DNA of 63,952 bases, taken from NCBI GenBank assembly GCA_024635995.1, contig JAGXHW010000014.1, positions 1 through 63,952 of the forward strand, written 5' to 3'. The position numbers and the translations under genes are program-made. Under the pieces are notes generated by a model. It had not been told where the DNA came from and searched no databases. It saw nothing but the letters and a program-made list of their open reading frames with translations. Every line of letters begins with the position of its first letter. The stretch's first letter is position 1. Positions 51,225 through 61,151 of this stretch are shown here, piece by piece. This DNA is from Clostridiaceae bacterium. GTDB lineage: Bacteria; Bacillota; Clostridia; Peptostreptococcales; Tindalliaceae.

Positions 51225-53033
51225 TTGTCTTCAGAACGTCAAGATAGAATTCGTAATTTTAGTATTATTGCCCACATTGACCATGGGAAATCAACCCTGG
51301 CCGATCGATTAATTGAAACCACAGGGCTGGTCAGCCGTCGCGATATGAAAGAACAACTGCTGGATAACATGGAACTTGAGCGTGAACGGGGTATTACCAT
51401 CAAGTTGCAGACCATTCGGTTAAATTATAAAGCCAAAGACGGTCTTGAATATCAATTAAACCTGATTGATACACCCGGGCATGTTGATTTCACATATGAG
51501 GTTTCACGCAGCCTGGCAGCTTGTGAGGGCGCTATTTTAGTTGTGGACGCTGCTCAGGGGATTGAAGCGCAAACATTGGCCAATGTGTACCTTGCGTTGG
51601 AACAGAACCTGGAAATTATTCCTGTGATTAATAAAATTGATCTGCCCAGTGCACGCATTGATGAAGTTAAAAAAGAGATTGAAGATATCATTGGGCTGGA
51701 TACAACGGACATACCATTAATTTCTGCAAAAGAAGGAGTAAACATTGAAGATGTTTTGGAAGCCGTTGTGCAACGAGTCCCCCATCCGAGAGGGGATGAG
51801 GATGAACCGTTGAAAGCACTGATATTCGATTCATTGTATGATAATTACAGAGGTGTGATCGGTTATATCCGCATGGTGGATGGTGTATTAAAAAAAGGTA
51901 CCCGCATTAAAATGATGGCTGGGAAAAAAGAGTTTGAAGTGACGGAGGTTGGTGTTTTTTCTCCAGGACCCATTGAGAGGGATGTGCTGAGTGCTGGTGA
52001 TGTGGGATACGTGGCAGCCAGCATTAAAGAAGTTCGTCATTGCAGGGTGGGAGATACCATTACCGAAGTAAAGAGACCGGCGCTCACACCCTATCCGGGA
52101 TACAAAAAAGTGACTCCAATGGTGTATTGCGGTATTTACCCCGCGGAAGGCGAAAAGTTTGGAGACGTGAAGGATGCTTTGGAACGCCTTCAGGTCAATG
52201 ACGCTGCACTGGTGTTTGAGAGTGAAACATCAGCGGCTCTTGGTTTCGGGTTCAGGTGTGGGTTTCTTGGACTTTTGCATATGGAAATTATTCAGGAACG
52301 TTTGGAAAGAGAATTCGACCTTGACATGGTCACGACGGCGCCCAGTGTCATTTATGAGGTGCATAAGACGGATGGTGAAGTGGTGATGATTCAAAACCCG
52401 GCAAATCTACCACAACCACAGGAAATAAAACTAATTAAGGAACCGATTGTTAAAGCGGGGATCATGGTCTTAAATGAATACGTTGGCCCAGTCATGGAAT
52501 TGTGCCAGGAGCGTCGCGGTACATTGATAGACATGAATTACCTGGACAAAACCAGGGTGAACATAAACTATGAATTACCACTGAATGAAGTTATATACGA
52601 TTTCTTTGATGCGTTAAAATCAAGAACCCGTGGGTATGGTTCCCTGGATTATGAAATGTTAGGATACAGGGAAGCCCAACTGGTTAAACTGGATATTCTT
52701 ATCAACGGTGAACAAGTCGATGCACTGTCTTTCATCGTTCACACAGGTAAGGCTTACGAACGGGGTAGGCTTATGTGTGAAAAACTGAAAGATGAAATTC
52801 CCCGCCACCAGTTTGCTGTTCCTATACAGGCATCCATCGGTCAAAAGGTCATTGCCAGAGAAACGGTGAAAGCACTGCGCAAGGATGTAACGGCAAAATG
52901 TTATGGCGGAGACATATCCAGAAAGAAAAAGCTTTTGGAAAAGCAAAAAGAGGGCAAGCGCCGTATGCGGCAGGTTGGTAATGTGGAAGTGCCCCAAAAA
53001 GCATTTATGTCAGTGTTGAAGCTGGATAGTTAA
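51225..53033 (+). CDS. lepA: Elongation factor 4 (back-translocating GTPase LepA)
   Basis: 602 residues with the GTPase motifs [15 protein letters not shown] (G1), ERERGITIK (G2), [10 protein letters not shown] (G3), [10 protein letters not shown] (G4) and the LepA-specific C-terminal domain ([53 protein letters not shown]). It acts on ribosomes during initiation and elongation stress. The start is a TTG at 51225 with AAGGAGG; the frame opens earlier without a site. Confidence 0.96.
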   Translation: MSSERQDRIRNFSIIAHIDHGKSTLADRLIETTGLVSRRDMKEQLLDNMELERERGITIKLQTIRLNYKAKDGLEYQLNLIDTPGHVDFTYEVSRSLAACEGAILVVDAAQGIEAQTLANVYLALEQNLEIIPVINKIDLPSARIDEVKKEIEDIIGLDTTDIPLISAKEGVNIEDVLEAVVQRVPHPRGDEDEPLKALIFDSLYDNYRGVIGYIRMVDGVLKKGTRIKMMAGKKEFEVTEVGVFSPGPIERDVLSAGDVGYVAASIKEVRHCRVGDTITEVKRPALTPYPGYKKVTPMVYCGIYPAEGEKFGDVKDALERLQVNDAALVFESETSAALGFGFRCGFLGLLHMEIIQERLEREFDLDMVTTAPSVIYEVHKTDGEVVMIQNPANLPQPQEIKLIKEPIVKAGIMVLNEYVGPVMELCQERRGTLIDMNYLDKTRVNINYELPLNEVIYDFFDALKSRTRGYGSLDYEMLGYREAQLVKLDILINGEQVDALSFIVHTGKAYERGRLMCEKLKDEIPRHQFAVPIQASIGQKVIARETVKALRKDVTAKCYGGDISRKKKLLEKQKEGKRRMRQVGNVEVPQKAFMSVLKLDS

Positions 53034-53072
53034 CGGATATGAGGAACTTGGCTTCTGAAAGGATATTTAACC

Positions 53073-54233
53073 ATGAACACGGTTGTTTCATCTTCAAACA
53101 TCAGTGTGTATATACACGTTCCCTTTTGTCGTCAAAAATGCAGTTATTGTGATTTTTTGTCATGGCCTCAGCATGAGGAGGCAATACCTGCCTATGTAGA
53201 CGATCTGGTTCGTGAAATTAATTTATACCGGGGAGTTCTTGCCGAAAGGCAGGTCTCCACGGTTTTTTTTGGTGGAGGCACACCTTCCTTATTAGCTGGC
53301 CCGGAAATCAGGATGATACTGGATGCGATCACGTCAGCGGCAAGCATGTTGCCGGATGCTGAAATCACTCTGGAAGCTAACCCGGAAACCCTGTGGGAAG
53401 AAAAGGTTATGCAGTATGCCGAATCTGGTATTAACCGTTTGAGTATCGGCCTGCAGTCAACCCATCAGCATTTACTTCAGTTTCTCGGAAGAATGCACAC
53501 GGTGGATGATTTCTATAAAAGTGTTGAATGGGCAAGAAATGCCGGGATCAACAACATCAATGGAGACCTGATTTTCGGCATTCCCGGTCAAAAGCTGCAG
53601 GAATGGAAAGAAAGTCTTTTAGATGTGGCGGCTCTTAAACTTCCTCACCTTTCCTCTTATGGGCTGACATATGAAGAAGGGACTCCTTTGACAACCCAGA
53701 TGGAAGAGAATAGGTTCAAACCTGTTGATGAGGAACATGAATGGATGATGTTTCGACATGGTATTCAATGGTTACAAAGCAAGGGCTACCATCATTATGA
53801 AATTTCCAATTTTGCCATGACCGGCTTTGAGTGCAGGCACAATATTAACTACTGGAAAAACCTGGAATATATAGGACTGGGAGCTGGTGCTCATGGCTTT
53901 ATTAATGGCGTCAGAACAGAGAATGCTAAGTCACTTAGAGCCTATCAAAGGATGATTTACAGCAATGAGAAACCCATCGTTATTCGTCAAAAGGTCAGTA
54001 GAAATACGTCAATCAGTGAGACATGTTTTCTGGGTTTACGTATGAGGGAAGGCATTTCGAATAAAGCTTTTTTGAACCGATATGGAACGTCCTTGTCTGA
54101 TGTGTATCCTGTGGAAATTCCCCGTTTAATTGAGAGTGGATTACTGGAAAGTGTTGATGGGTCCATACGGCTGACAGAAAAAGGAATTGATTTATCGAAC
54201 CAGGTATTTATAGCATTTTTGTTGGATGAGTAG
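53073..54233 (+). CDS. hemW: HemW, heme chaperone / radical SAM protein
   Basis: 386 residues. The radical SAM cysteines are in VPFCRQKCSYCDF (CX3CX2C), followed by STVFFGGGTPSLL, EANPETLWEEKV, INRLSIGLQS and NGDLIFGIPGQ, and a HemN-like C-terminal domain (YGLTYEEGTPL, YEISNFAMTGFECRHNINYW). HemW lacks the fourth cysteine of HemN and is thought to insert heme rather than oxidise coproporphyrinogen. It sits between lepA and hrcA as in many Firmicutes. Confidence 0.93.
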   Translation: MNTVVSSSNISVYIHVPFCRQKCSYCDFLSWPQHEEAIPAYVDDLVREINLYRGVLAERQVSTVFFGGGTPSLLAGPEIRMILDAITSAASMLPDAEITLEANPETLWEEKVMQYAESGINRLSIGLQSTHQHLLQFLGRMHTVDDFYKSVEWARNAGINNINGDLIFGIPGQKLQEWKESLLDVAALKLPHLSSYGLTYEEGTPLTTQMEENRFKPVDEEHEWMMFRHGIQWLQSKGYHHYEISNFAMTGFECRHNINYWKNLEYIGLGAGAHGFINGVRTENAKSLRAYQRMIYSNEKPIVIRQKVSRNTSISETCFLGLRMREGISNKAFLNRYGTSLSDVYPVEIPRLIESGLLESVDGSIRLTEKGIDLSNQVFIAFLLDE

Positions 54234-54266
54234 GACAATAACCAAAACAAATCTCAGGGATCGGGG

Positions 54267-54295
54267 TTGACAAATCGCTGCGCAAATGGTACTTT
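54267..54295 (+). promoter_or_regulatory. Promoter of the heat-shock operon
   Basis: A perfect TTGACA (54267-54272) is followed after 17 bases by TACTTT (54290-54295). The -10 is poor, but the element lies just ahead of the CIRCE operator, as expected for HrcA-controlled promoters. Confidence 0.55.
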
Positions 54296-54306
54296 ATTAT
54301 CATGAA

Positions 54307-54333
54307 TTAGCACTCACCTTAATAGAGTGCTAA
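54307..54333 (+). promoter_or_regulatory. CIRCE operator
   Basis: TTAGCACTC, nine bases, GAGTGCTAA: an exact match to the CIRCE consensus, 25 bases ahead of hrcA. HrcA binds it to repress the heat-shock operon, with GroEL as corepressor partner in known systems. Confidence 0.97.
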
Positions 54334-54357
54334 CAAGTTAAGTGAAGGTTGATTAAT

Positions 54358-55386
54358 ATGAAACTTAATGATCGAAAAATGATGATCCTTCAAGCTATTG
54401 TGACAGATTATATTGAGTCCGCTGAACCAGTGGGCTCTAGAAGTTTGTCCAAAAAGTACAATTTAGGTATTAGTCCTGCCACCATTCGAAATGAAATGGC
54501 TGATCTGGAAGAATTGGGCTTTATCAAGCAACCCCACACATCAGCGGGTCGCATACCCTCCGACAAAGGATATCGACTTTATGTGGACCAGTTAATGAAA
54601 ATTAAAAAGACAGCTGATAAAAATAGAATTCGTTTAAAAACTGAATTGTTACGTCAGTATAATGAGCTGGAACAAATGCTTCAATACACTTCTAAGTTGT
54701 TGTCCGAATTCACCAATTACACATCAATTGTTCTGGCACCTCAGGTAAAAAAAAGCCGGCTAAAAGAGATTAAACTGGCGCGCATTGATAAAGAAAATAT
54801 GTTGGCAGTCTTTGTCACCAACACAGGGTTAATTCAAAATCCAATTTTCCGGGTACCACCTGAACTAACTGGTGATGAACTGGAGAAAATTGCCAATTTC
54901 CTGAACGAGAAATTTGTTGGCATGCCCCTGGAAGAAATTGAAAATCGTTTGGCGGGAACGCTGAAAGAAGAATTGGAAATATTCCATTCAGCTGTTCATG
55001 CAGTGATGCCGGAACTTTTTCATGCCTTGGAGCAGATGAGTGACATGGGATTATACCTGAGTGGTACCACCAATATTTTTAATTTTCCTGAGTTCAGTGA
55101 TTTAAGCAAAGCCAGAGACTTTCTGACATTAATGGAAGAAAAACAGGTCATAAGCCAACTGATCACCGATCCAGGGGGTGGCCAATTTAAAATTTCCATT
55201 GGCAGCGAGAACCTAATACAAAAAGCACAGGACTGCAGCATTGTTACTGCTTCTTACCACATGGACAACCAGACGGTGGGATGGCTAAGTGTCATCGGCC
55301 CAACACGAATGGATTATGCCCACGTGATCGATGTACTTGACCAAATGAGCCAATTAATGGACCAGGCGCTAAAAGATAAGTCATGA
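54358..55386 (+). CDS. hrcA: Heat-inducible transcription repressor HrcA
   Basis: 342 residues. The N-terminal winged helix has LQAIVTDYIESAEPVGSRSL and SPATIRNEMADLEELGF, then QPHTSAGRIPSDKGYRLYVD. The GAF-like dimer domain ends with ITDPGGGQFKISIGSENL, SYHMDNQTVGWLSVIGPTRMDY. It represses hrcA-grpE-dnaK-dnaJ through the CIRCE site just upstream. A TTG three codons earlier is possible, but the ATG is favoured. Confidence 0.96.
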   Translation: MKLNDRKMMILQAIVTDYIESAEPVGSRSLSKKYNLGISPATIRNEMADLEELGFIKQPHTSAGRIPSDKGYRLYVDQLMKIKKTADKNRIRLKTELLRQYNELEQMLQYTSKLLSEFTNYTSIVLAPQVKKSRLKEIKLARIDKENMLAVFVTNTGLIQNPIFRVPPELTGDELEKIANFLNEKFVGMPLEEIENRLAGTLKEELEIFHSAVHAVMPELFHALEQMSDMGLYLSGTTNIFNFPEFSDLSKARDFLTLMEEKQVISQLITDPGGGQFKISIGSENLIQKAQDCSIVTASYHMDNQTVGWLSVIGPTRMDYAHVIDVLDQMSQLMDQALKDKS

Positions 55387-55411
55387 TGTCTGGTTATCGT
55401 AATAGTGGTGC

Positions 55412-55443
55412 AAGGAGTGCGAAGTCATCATGCTTTGCACTCT
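55412..55443 (+). other. Hairpin in the hrcA-grpE gap
   Basis: GAGTGCGAAG pairs with CTTTGCACTC around an 8-base loop, with no T-run behind it. It may be an mRNA processing or stability element that separates hrcA from the chaperone messages; this is inference. Confidence 0.4.
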
Positions 55444-55484
55444 CGCTGTGCAATGATATGAAATGAAAAGAAAGCGGGTGTCAA

Positions 55485-56087
55485 ATGGTGAGCAGGAAGA
55501 ATAGCGAAGAAAAAAAAGAAGTTCAGGATACGATGGAAAAAGAAAAGCCTGAAGCGGCAGCCGAAAGGGAAATTGAGGGTAATGAAAAGAACGGGGAAGA
55601 GACACCTGGTTCTGAAAGCAATCAACAGGCGGAAAGCATCGACACTCAAAAATCCTGTGAAATGGAACTAGAGGAATCGAAAGACAGATTGTTGAGATTG
55701 CAGGCAGAGTTTTTAAACTATAAGCGGCGGGTTGAAAAAGAAAAAACTGATTTATATGCTTTTGGGTGCGAAGAGTTGGCAAGAGATCTACTGCCAATCA
55801 TAGACAATCTCGAAAGGGCCCTGAACACGTTAAAAGAGCAGGATGACAGCGTATTTAAAGGCATTGCCATGATAAAAAATCAACTGTTTCAAGTGCTGAA
55901 CAAACATGAAATAACTGAAATAGAAGCCCTGGGTCAACCCTTTGATATGCACCTTCATCATGCGGTGATGACCGAGCCATGTGAGAATAAAGAACAGGAA
56001 AACACTGTCGCTGAAGTGATGCAAAAAGGGTATATGCTTAAGAAGCGAGTACTTCGTCCAAGTATGGTTAAAGTTTTTCAGTCATAA
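55485..56087 (+). CDS. grpE: Nucleotide exchange factor GrpE
   Basis: 200 residues. The first 60 are charged and low in complexity. A long dimerising coiled coil follows (ELEESKDRLLRLQAEFLNYKRRVEKEK) and then the beta domain (VLNKHEITEIEALGQPFDMHLHHAVM, GYMLKKRVLRPSMVKV). It releases ADP from DnaK. It lies in the CIRCE-controlled operon between hrcA and dnaK. Confidence 0.94.
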   Translation: MVSRKNSEEKKEVQDTMEKEKPEAAAEREIEGNEKNGEETPGSESNQQAESIDTQKSCEMELEESKDRLLRLQAEFLNYKRRVEKEKTDLYAFGCEELARDLLPIIDNLERALNTLKEQDDSVFKGIAMIKNQLFQVLNKHEITEIEALGQPFDMHLHHAVMTEPCENKEQENTVAEVMQKGYMLKKRVLRPSMVKVFQS

Positions 56088-56152
56088 AATCATCAGGCAC
56101 TATGATAATGGGTATAATTTGAATGTTGATAATCCACAAAGGAGGAACAAAT

Positions 56153-57985
56153 ATGAGTAAAGTAATTGGTATTGATTTGGGAACCACGAATTCATGCGTT
56201 GCAGTGTTGGAAGGTGGTGAACCAACCGTTATCACAAATTCTGAGGGTAATAGAACCACACCATCCATCGTAGCCTTCAGTAAGGATGGAGAGCGGATTA
56301 TTGGAGAACCAGCAAAAAGGCAGGCAGTGACTAATTCAGAAAGAACCATTATGTCTATCAAGCGACACATGGGGTCAGATCATCAAACGGTGATTGACGA
56401 CAAAAGTTATACACCTCAGGAAATTTCAGCCATGATCTTACAAAAACTTAAAGCTGATGCAGAAAGTTATTTGGGAGAAACCGTAAAAGATGCAGTTATC
56501 ACTGTACCGGCTTATTTTACCGACAGTCAGCGTCAAGCCACAAAAGATGCTGGCCGTATTGCAGGATTAAACGTTTTACGGATCATTAACGAGCCAACAG
56601 CTGCTTCTTTGGCCTATGGTTTAGACAAAACTGAGCAGCAACAGAAAGTACTGGTATATGACTTAGGCGGCGGTACCTTCGATGTTTCCATTTTGGAACT
56701 TGGAGATGGTGTGTTCGAAGTGTTGGCAACCAATGGTAATAATCATCTTGGTGGCGACGACTTTGACCAGGTTCTGATGGAATACATTGCTGATGAGTTT
56801 AAAAAACAGGAAGGTATTGATCTGAGAAAAGATAAAATGGCGCTTCAACGGTTAAAAGAAGCTGCAGAGAAAGCAAAAAAAGAATTATCCAGCACCATGA
56901 ACACAAACGTAAACCTTCCCTTCATCACAGCGACAAATGAAGGACCAAAGCACCTAAACATAGACCTGACCCGTGCAAAGTTTGATGAATTAACCGGTTA
57001 TCTTGTAGATAAAACAATTGATCCCATGAAAAAAGCCTTGGCTGATGCCAAGCTGAAATCAGATGACATTGATAAAGTGATTCTGGTTGGTGGTTCTACC
57101 CGCACACCTTCTGTACAGGAAGCGGTTAAACGTATCACCGGTAAAGACCCACATAAAGGCGTGAACCCGGACGAAGTGGTTGCATTGGGAGCTGCCATTC
57201 AGGGAGGCGTTTTGACCGGTGAAGTTAAGGACGTCCTGTTGCTGGATGTCACACCATTATCACTGGGTATTGAAACCCTGGGAAGCGTATTCACCCAGTT
57301 AATCGAAAGAAACACCACCATACCAACTAAGAAAAGTCAGACCTTTTCAACAGCTGCCGACAATCAGCCGTCAGTTGACATACACGTGTTGCAAGGGGAA
57401 AGACCTATGGCGGCCGACAATATTACCATGGGCCGTTTCGAGCTTTCAGGTATTCCACCGGCACAACGAGGAATTCCTCAGATTGAAGTTAGTTTCGACA
57501 TTGATGCCAACGGCATTGTTAATGTTTCTGCGAAAGATTTAGGGACTGGGAAAGAACAAAAAATTACCATAACTTCTTCAACAAATCTGTCGCAGGATGA
57601 AATTGATAAAAAAGTGAAAGAGGCAGAGAAGTTTGCTGAAGAAGACAAGTTGAAAAAGGAAAAAATTGAGACAAGAAATCAGGCAGACTCCCTGATTTAC
57701 CAAACAGAAAAAACGTTGAAAGAAGTTGAGGATAAAATTGAGGCTTCACAAAAAGAGAATGTCAATACTGAAATCGAAAACCTTAAAAAAGCCCTCGAAG
57801 CGGATGACCTGGATGGTATGAAAGCGGGCATAGAAGCTGTCACCACCGTATTCCATGAAATTTCTCAAAAAATGTATGAAAATGTGTCACAGCAAGAGGC
57901 GCCGGCAGATGAAGAGACACAAGCAAAAGCGGATGACAATGTTGTGGACGCTGAGTTTGAAGAAGTGGAAGATGAAGACAAATAG
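56153..57985 (+). CDS. dnaK: Chaperone DnaK (Hsp70)
   Basis: 610 residues. The ATPase domain has [50 protein letters not shown] and [17 protein letters not shown]. The substrate-binding domain has [13 protein letters not shown], and an acidic tail ends in [10 protein letters not shown]. It folds proteins with DnaJ and GrpE. AAAGGAGGAAC precedes the ATG at 56153; the longer frame is unlikely. A hairpin follows before dnaJ. Confidence 0.97.
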   Translation: MSKVIGIDLGTTNSCVAVLEGGEPTVITNSEGNRTTPSIVAFSKDGERIIGEPAKRQAVTNSERTIMSIKRHMGSDHQTVIDDKSYTPQEISAMILQKLKADAESYLGETVKDAVITVPAYFTDSQRQATKDAGRIAGLNVLRIINEPTAASLAYGLDKTEQQQKVLVYDLGGGTFDVSILELGDGVFEVLATNGNNHLGGDDFDQVLMEYIADEFKKQEGIDLRKDKMALQRLKEAAEKAKKELSSTMNTNVNLPFITATNEGPKHLNIDLTRAKFDELTGYLVDKTIDPMKKALADAKLKSDDIDKVILVGGSTRTPSVQEAVKRITGKDPHKGVNPDEVVALGAAIQGGVLTGEVKDVLLLDVTPLSLGIETLGSVFTQLIERNTTIPTKKSQTFSTAADNQPSVDIHVLQGERPMAADNITMGRFELSGIPPAQRGIPQIEVSFDIDANGIVNVSAKDLGTGKEQKITITSSTNLSQDEIDKKVKEAEKFAEEDKLKKEKIETRNQADSLIYQTEKTLKEVEDKIEASQKENVNTEIENLKKALEADDLDGMKAGIEAVTTVFHEISQKMYENVSQQEAPADEETQAKADDNVVDAEFEEVEDEDK

Positions 57986-57993
57986 AAAAAATG

Positions 57994-58028
57994 ACCGCAT
58001 GACAGTAAACTGTCATGCGGTTGTCTTT
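57994..58028 (+). terminator. Hairpin terminator between dnaK and dnaJ
   Basis: ACCGCATGACAG pairs perfectly with CTGTCATGCGGT around TAAA, followed by TGTCTTT. The imperfect T-run suggests partial readthrough, lowering dnaJ relative to dnaK. Confidence 0.7.
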
Positions 58029-58131
58029 CAGGTTGCAGTTGAATCCTGATAGAAATTCTTCTATAATAGGTATGCAGCGATGGTGACAATTTAAGATTAA
58101 TGATTCAATGTTGAGTTGGGATGGTGAGAGA

Positions 58132-59277
58132 ATGGCAAAAAAAGACTGTTATGAGATTTTGGGTGTGGATAAGAACGCTGGACAGGATGAAATTAAAAAG
58201 GCATACAGAAAATTGGCCATGAAATACCATCCTGATAGAAATCCGGACGATCAGCAAGCCAGCGAGCAATTTAAGAAAGCCAATGAAGCTTACGAGATTG
58301 TAAGTAATCCGGAAAAAAGAAAACTCTATGATCAGTTCGGTTATGCCGGCGTAAGTAGTAACGGTGCCGGCGGACAGGGTGGATTCGGTGGATTTGGTGG
58401 AGCTGGTGGCTTTGAAGATATATTCGGTGATATTTTTGATATGTTCGGTGGGGGTGGGTTTTCTTCATCCCGACGACGAAGAGGCCCCCAAAAAGGAGCT
58501 AATCTTCAATATGAGATGACTATCACTTTTGAAGAAGCTGTGTTTGGAAAAGAAAAGACCATACAGGTAAGTAAACAGGATAGTTGTGATCACTGTGGCG
58601 GCGACGGCGCAGAGCCTGGCAGTAATACCAGCACATGCACCCACTGTAATGGAACGGGTGAAATAAGGTTTAGTCAACGGACACCATTGGGCCAAATTGT
58701 TAATGTGCGCCCCTGCGATCATTGCCATGGTGAAGGAAAAATCATCGAAAAGCACTGTTCTGTGTGTAATGGCAGTGGTAAGGTGCGCAAAAAGAAAAAG
58801 ATTAAAATTAACATACCGGCAGGTGTCGACAATGGATCTATCATAAATGTTTCCGGTGAAGGAGCTCCTGGCGAAAAAGGCGGCCCTCCTGGGGATTTGT
58901 ATGTTGTACTGACGGTTGAACCGCATACTTTGTTTGAAAGAGAAGGCAACGATATTGTTTGTGAAGTTCCCATCACTTTTGTTCAGGCAACCCTGGGTGA
59001 CACCATTGAAGTACCCACGTTGGAAGGAAAAGTTAAACATAAAATTCCTGAAGGTACGCAGAGTGGAACAGTTTTCAGAATGAAAGGAAAAGGTGTCGCT
59101 AACCCAAGGGGGGTTGGCAAAGGAGATCAATATGTCAAAGTGGTGATTGAGACTCCCAAAAATCTATCGGATGAACAAAAAGAACTTTTGCGAAAATTTG
59201 CTGCTGCAGGTAATGAGGATTCTCACGAACAACGTAAATCATTTTTCGGCAAAGTAAAGGATATGTTTAACGTATAG
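58132..59277 (+). CDS. dnaJ: Chaperone DnaJ (Hsp40)
   Basis: 381 residues. The J domain has [12 protein letters not shown] and the HPD in [11 protein letters not shown] Gly/Phe-rich linker follows, then four zinc motifs ([32 protein letters not shown]) and the C-terminal substrate domains ([22 protein letters not shown]). It stimulates DnaK ATPase. It follows dnaK after a terminator-like hairpin. Confidence 0.97.
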   Translation: MAKKDCYEILGVDKNAGQDEIKKAYRKLAMKYHPDRNPDDQQASEQFKKANEAYEIVSNPEKRKLYDQFGYAGVSSNGAGGQGGFGGFGGAGGFEDIFGDIFDMFGGGGFSSSRRRRGPQKGANLQYEMTITFEEAVFGKEKTIQVSKQDSCDHCGGDGAEPGSNTSTCTHCNGTGEIRFSQRTPLGQIVNVRPCDHCHGEGKIIEKHCSVCNGSGKVRKKKKIKINIPAGVDNGSIINVSGEGAPGEKGGPPGDLYVVLTVEPHTLFEREGNDIVCEVPITFVQATLGDTIEVPTLEGKVKHKIPEGTQSGTVFRMKGKGVANPRGVGKGDQYVKVVIETPKNLSDEQKELLRKFAAAGNEDSHEQRKSFFGKVKDMFNV

Positions 59278-59316
59278 TCAGGGATATTCATTGAGCCGCA
59301 GGAAAGGATGGGTGTG

Positions 59317-60276
59317 ATGAAGTGGATTGAAGTTTCCGTTAAAACGACCACAGCAGCCGTTGAAGCAGTTGCAAATGTATTGTATGATGCAGGCGTAAAC
59401 GGTGTTGCTATCGAAGACCCACGGGATCTTCAACTGCTTGATCGGGGCGTTGATGCCTGGGAGCTGGTGGATGATAAACTCATAGACAGTTATTATGAGG
59501 GAGCTATTGTCAAAGGGTATATTCCCGATTCTCCAGAGGTGGCAGGGCAGGTTGATTTAATCAGAAAATCCGTAGACTTGTTGCCAGGCTTTGGTTTGGA
59601 TGTTGGTGCCGGAGAAGTGACCATGCAGCCAGTGGACGAAGAAGACTGGAGTGAAGCGTGGAAAAAATACTTTAAACCTCAAAAACCCGGTAACCGCATT
59701 GTGATAAAACCAACCTGGGAAACCTATGAAGCTGTTGAAGGTGAAGTGGTGCTTGAGCTTGATCCGGGTATGGCTTTTGGAACCGGTACACATGAAACCA
59801 CGGTTTTGTGTCTGCAGGAGTTGGAGAAACATGTTGACCACAACAAAACTGTGTTGGACATTGGTTGTGGAAGTGGTATTTTAGCCATCGCTGCAGCGTT
59901 GCTGGGTTGCAAAAAAGCCATTGGCGTCGACCTTGATTCAATGGCAGTGGAGATCTCAAAACGTAACGCCAAGCTGAATCATGTGGGCGATTTTGTGGAT
60001 ATACGTCATGGGAATTTGATGGATGTACTGGATGAAAAAGCGGAAATAATGGTCTCCAATATCATTGCAGAAATCATTGTAAAAATGTGTCCTAATGTGA
60101 ATCAATACATTATTCCTGGGGGATTATGGATTGCTTCCGGTATTATCAATGAAAAAGTATTAGTCGTTGAAAAAGCCATGACCTCAGCAGGATTGGAATT
60201 GCTGGAAACAAGAACAATGGGTGAATGGGCAGTGATCACAGCTGCTGTACCCGCAAAGCAAAGTCTTTCGTTATAG
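59317..60276 (+). CDS. prmA: Ribosomal protein L11 methyltransferase
   Basis: 319 residues starting MKWIEVSVKTTTAA. The N-terminal substrate domain is followed by the methyltransferase domain with ELDPGMAFGTGTHETT, motif I VLDIGCGSGILAIAA, GVDLDSMAVEISKRN and VSNIIAEIIVKMCP. It trimethylates L11. ATG 59317 is chosen over 59308 on spacing to GGAAAGG and on the family start. The order dnaJ-prmA-rsmE-mtaB is standard in Clostridia. Confidence 0.94.
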   Translation: MKWIEVSVKTTTAAVEAVANVLYDAGVNGVAIEDPRDLQLLDRGVDAWELVDDKLIDSYYEGAIVKGYIPDSPEVAGQVDLIRKSVDLLPGFGLDVGAGEVTMQPVDEEDWSEAWKKYFKPQKPGNRIVIKPTWETYEAVEGEVVLELDPGMAFGTGTHETTVLCLQELEKHVDHNKTVLDIGCGSGILAIAAALLGCKKAIGVDLDSMAVEISKRNAKLNHVGDFVDIRHGNLMDVLDEKAEIMVSNIIAEIIVKMCPNVNQYIIPGGLWIASGIINEKVLVVEKAMTSAGLELLETRTMGEWAVITAAVPAKQSLSL

Positions 60277-60375
60277 TCTAGTCACCAGGACCCTTGAATA
60301 AGAGGTCCTTTCTTAGATTTCAAAAAAAGGTAACACGGTTAATAATTTTGAACAATGAGGAAGTTGAGGGAAAAA

Positions 60376-61146
60376 ATGCATCATTTTATTATGGCTGCAT
60401 CACAAATTGATTGGGAAAATAAATCCGGCTGGATAACGGGCTCTGATGTGCACCATATTGTTGATGTGCTGCGTCTTCCCATTGGAAGCAAAATCACTGT
60501 TTCTGATGGAATGGGTCAACGTTACACCGCCACTATACAAAATATAATGGAGAACCAGGTAGACTTATTTTTGCATGAGATGATAACGATTTCCGTATCG
60601 GGGAAAATATTACCTGTTAAGTTGGTTCAAGGGGTTGCAAAAGGCAGCAAAATGGATTGGATTGTACAGAAAAACACTGAAATGGGAATTTCTGCCATTC
60701 AACCGATCACCACTCAATTTACGGTTGTTAAGTTCCCAACTGAACAGGACGCTGTCAAAAAACAAGACAGATGGCAAAAGATTGCCACAGAAGCATCAAA
60801 ACAAAGCAAGCGAACAACGGTTCCATCCATTGAAAACCCCATCTCCCTGGAAGCATACATTAAGATCTCCAGGAAAACCGAAGGACGTTGGTTGCGGTTA
60901 TTAGCCTATGAAAAAGAATCCGGTAAATCTCTCAGGGAGCTGATCGCACCAGCTGCACTGCAGCATTATGAAGGGGTAGAATTGTGGATTGGCCCTGAAG
61001 GCGGCTTCTCTCAGGAAGAGATTGAAATGGTTAAAGAGGCAGGTATTCAAACCATTGGTTTGGGCCCCAGGATTTTGAGAACGGAGACTGCAAGCATTGC
61101 TTTACTTGCGGTTGTGTTGTACGAAATGGGAGTGTTGGAGGCGTAA
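60376..61146 (+). CDS. rsmE: 16S rRNA (uracil-1498-N3)-methyltransferase
   Basis: 256 residues of the SPOUT/RsmE family, with an N-terminal PUA-like part (GSDVHHIVDVLRLPIGSKITVSDG) and a knot motif at the end (ELWIGPEGGFSQEEIEMVKEAG, LGPRILRTETASIALLAVV). It methylates U1498 of 16S rRNA. The ATG at 60376 has GAGGG nearby, unlike the earlier ATG at 60355. Confidence 0.93.
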   Translation: MHHFIMAASQIDWENKSGWITGSDVHHIVDVLRLPIGSKITVSDGMGQRYTATIQNIMENQVDLFLHEMITISVSGKILPVKLVQGVAKGSKMDWIVQKNTEMGISAIQPITTQFTVVKFPTEQDAVKKQDRWQKIATEASKQSKRTTVPSIENPISLEAYIKISRKTEGRWLRLLAYEKESGKSLRELIAPAALQHYEGVELWIGPEGGFSQEEIEMVKEAGIQTIGLGPRILRTETASIALLAVVLYEMGVLEA

Positions 61147-61151
61147 GTTGC

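Noticed and set aside
58465-59130. A 221-codon open frame on the minus strand inside dnaJ
   Set aside because: It is antisense to a certain dnaJ with intact motifs, has no ribosome-binding site of note and no recognisable domain; a codon-bias shadow.
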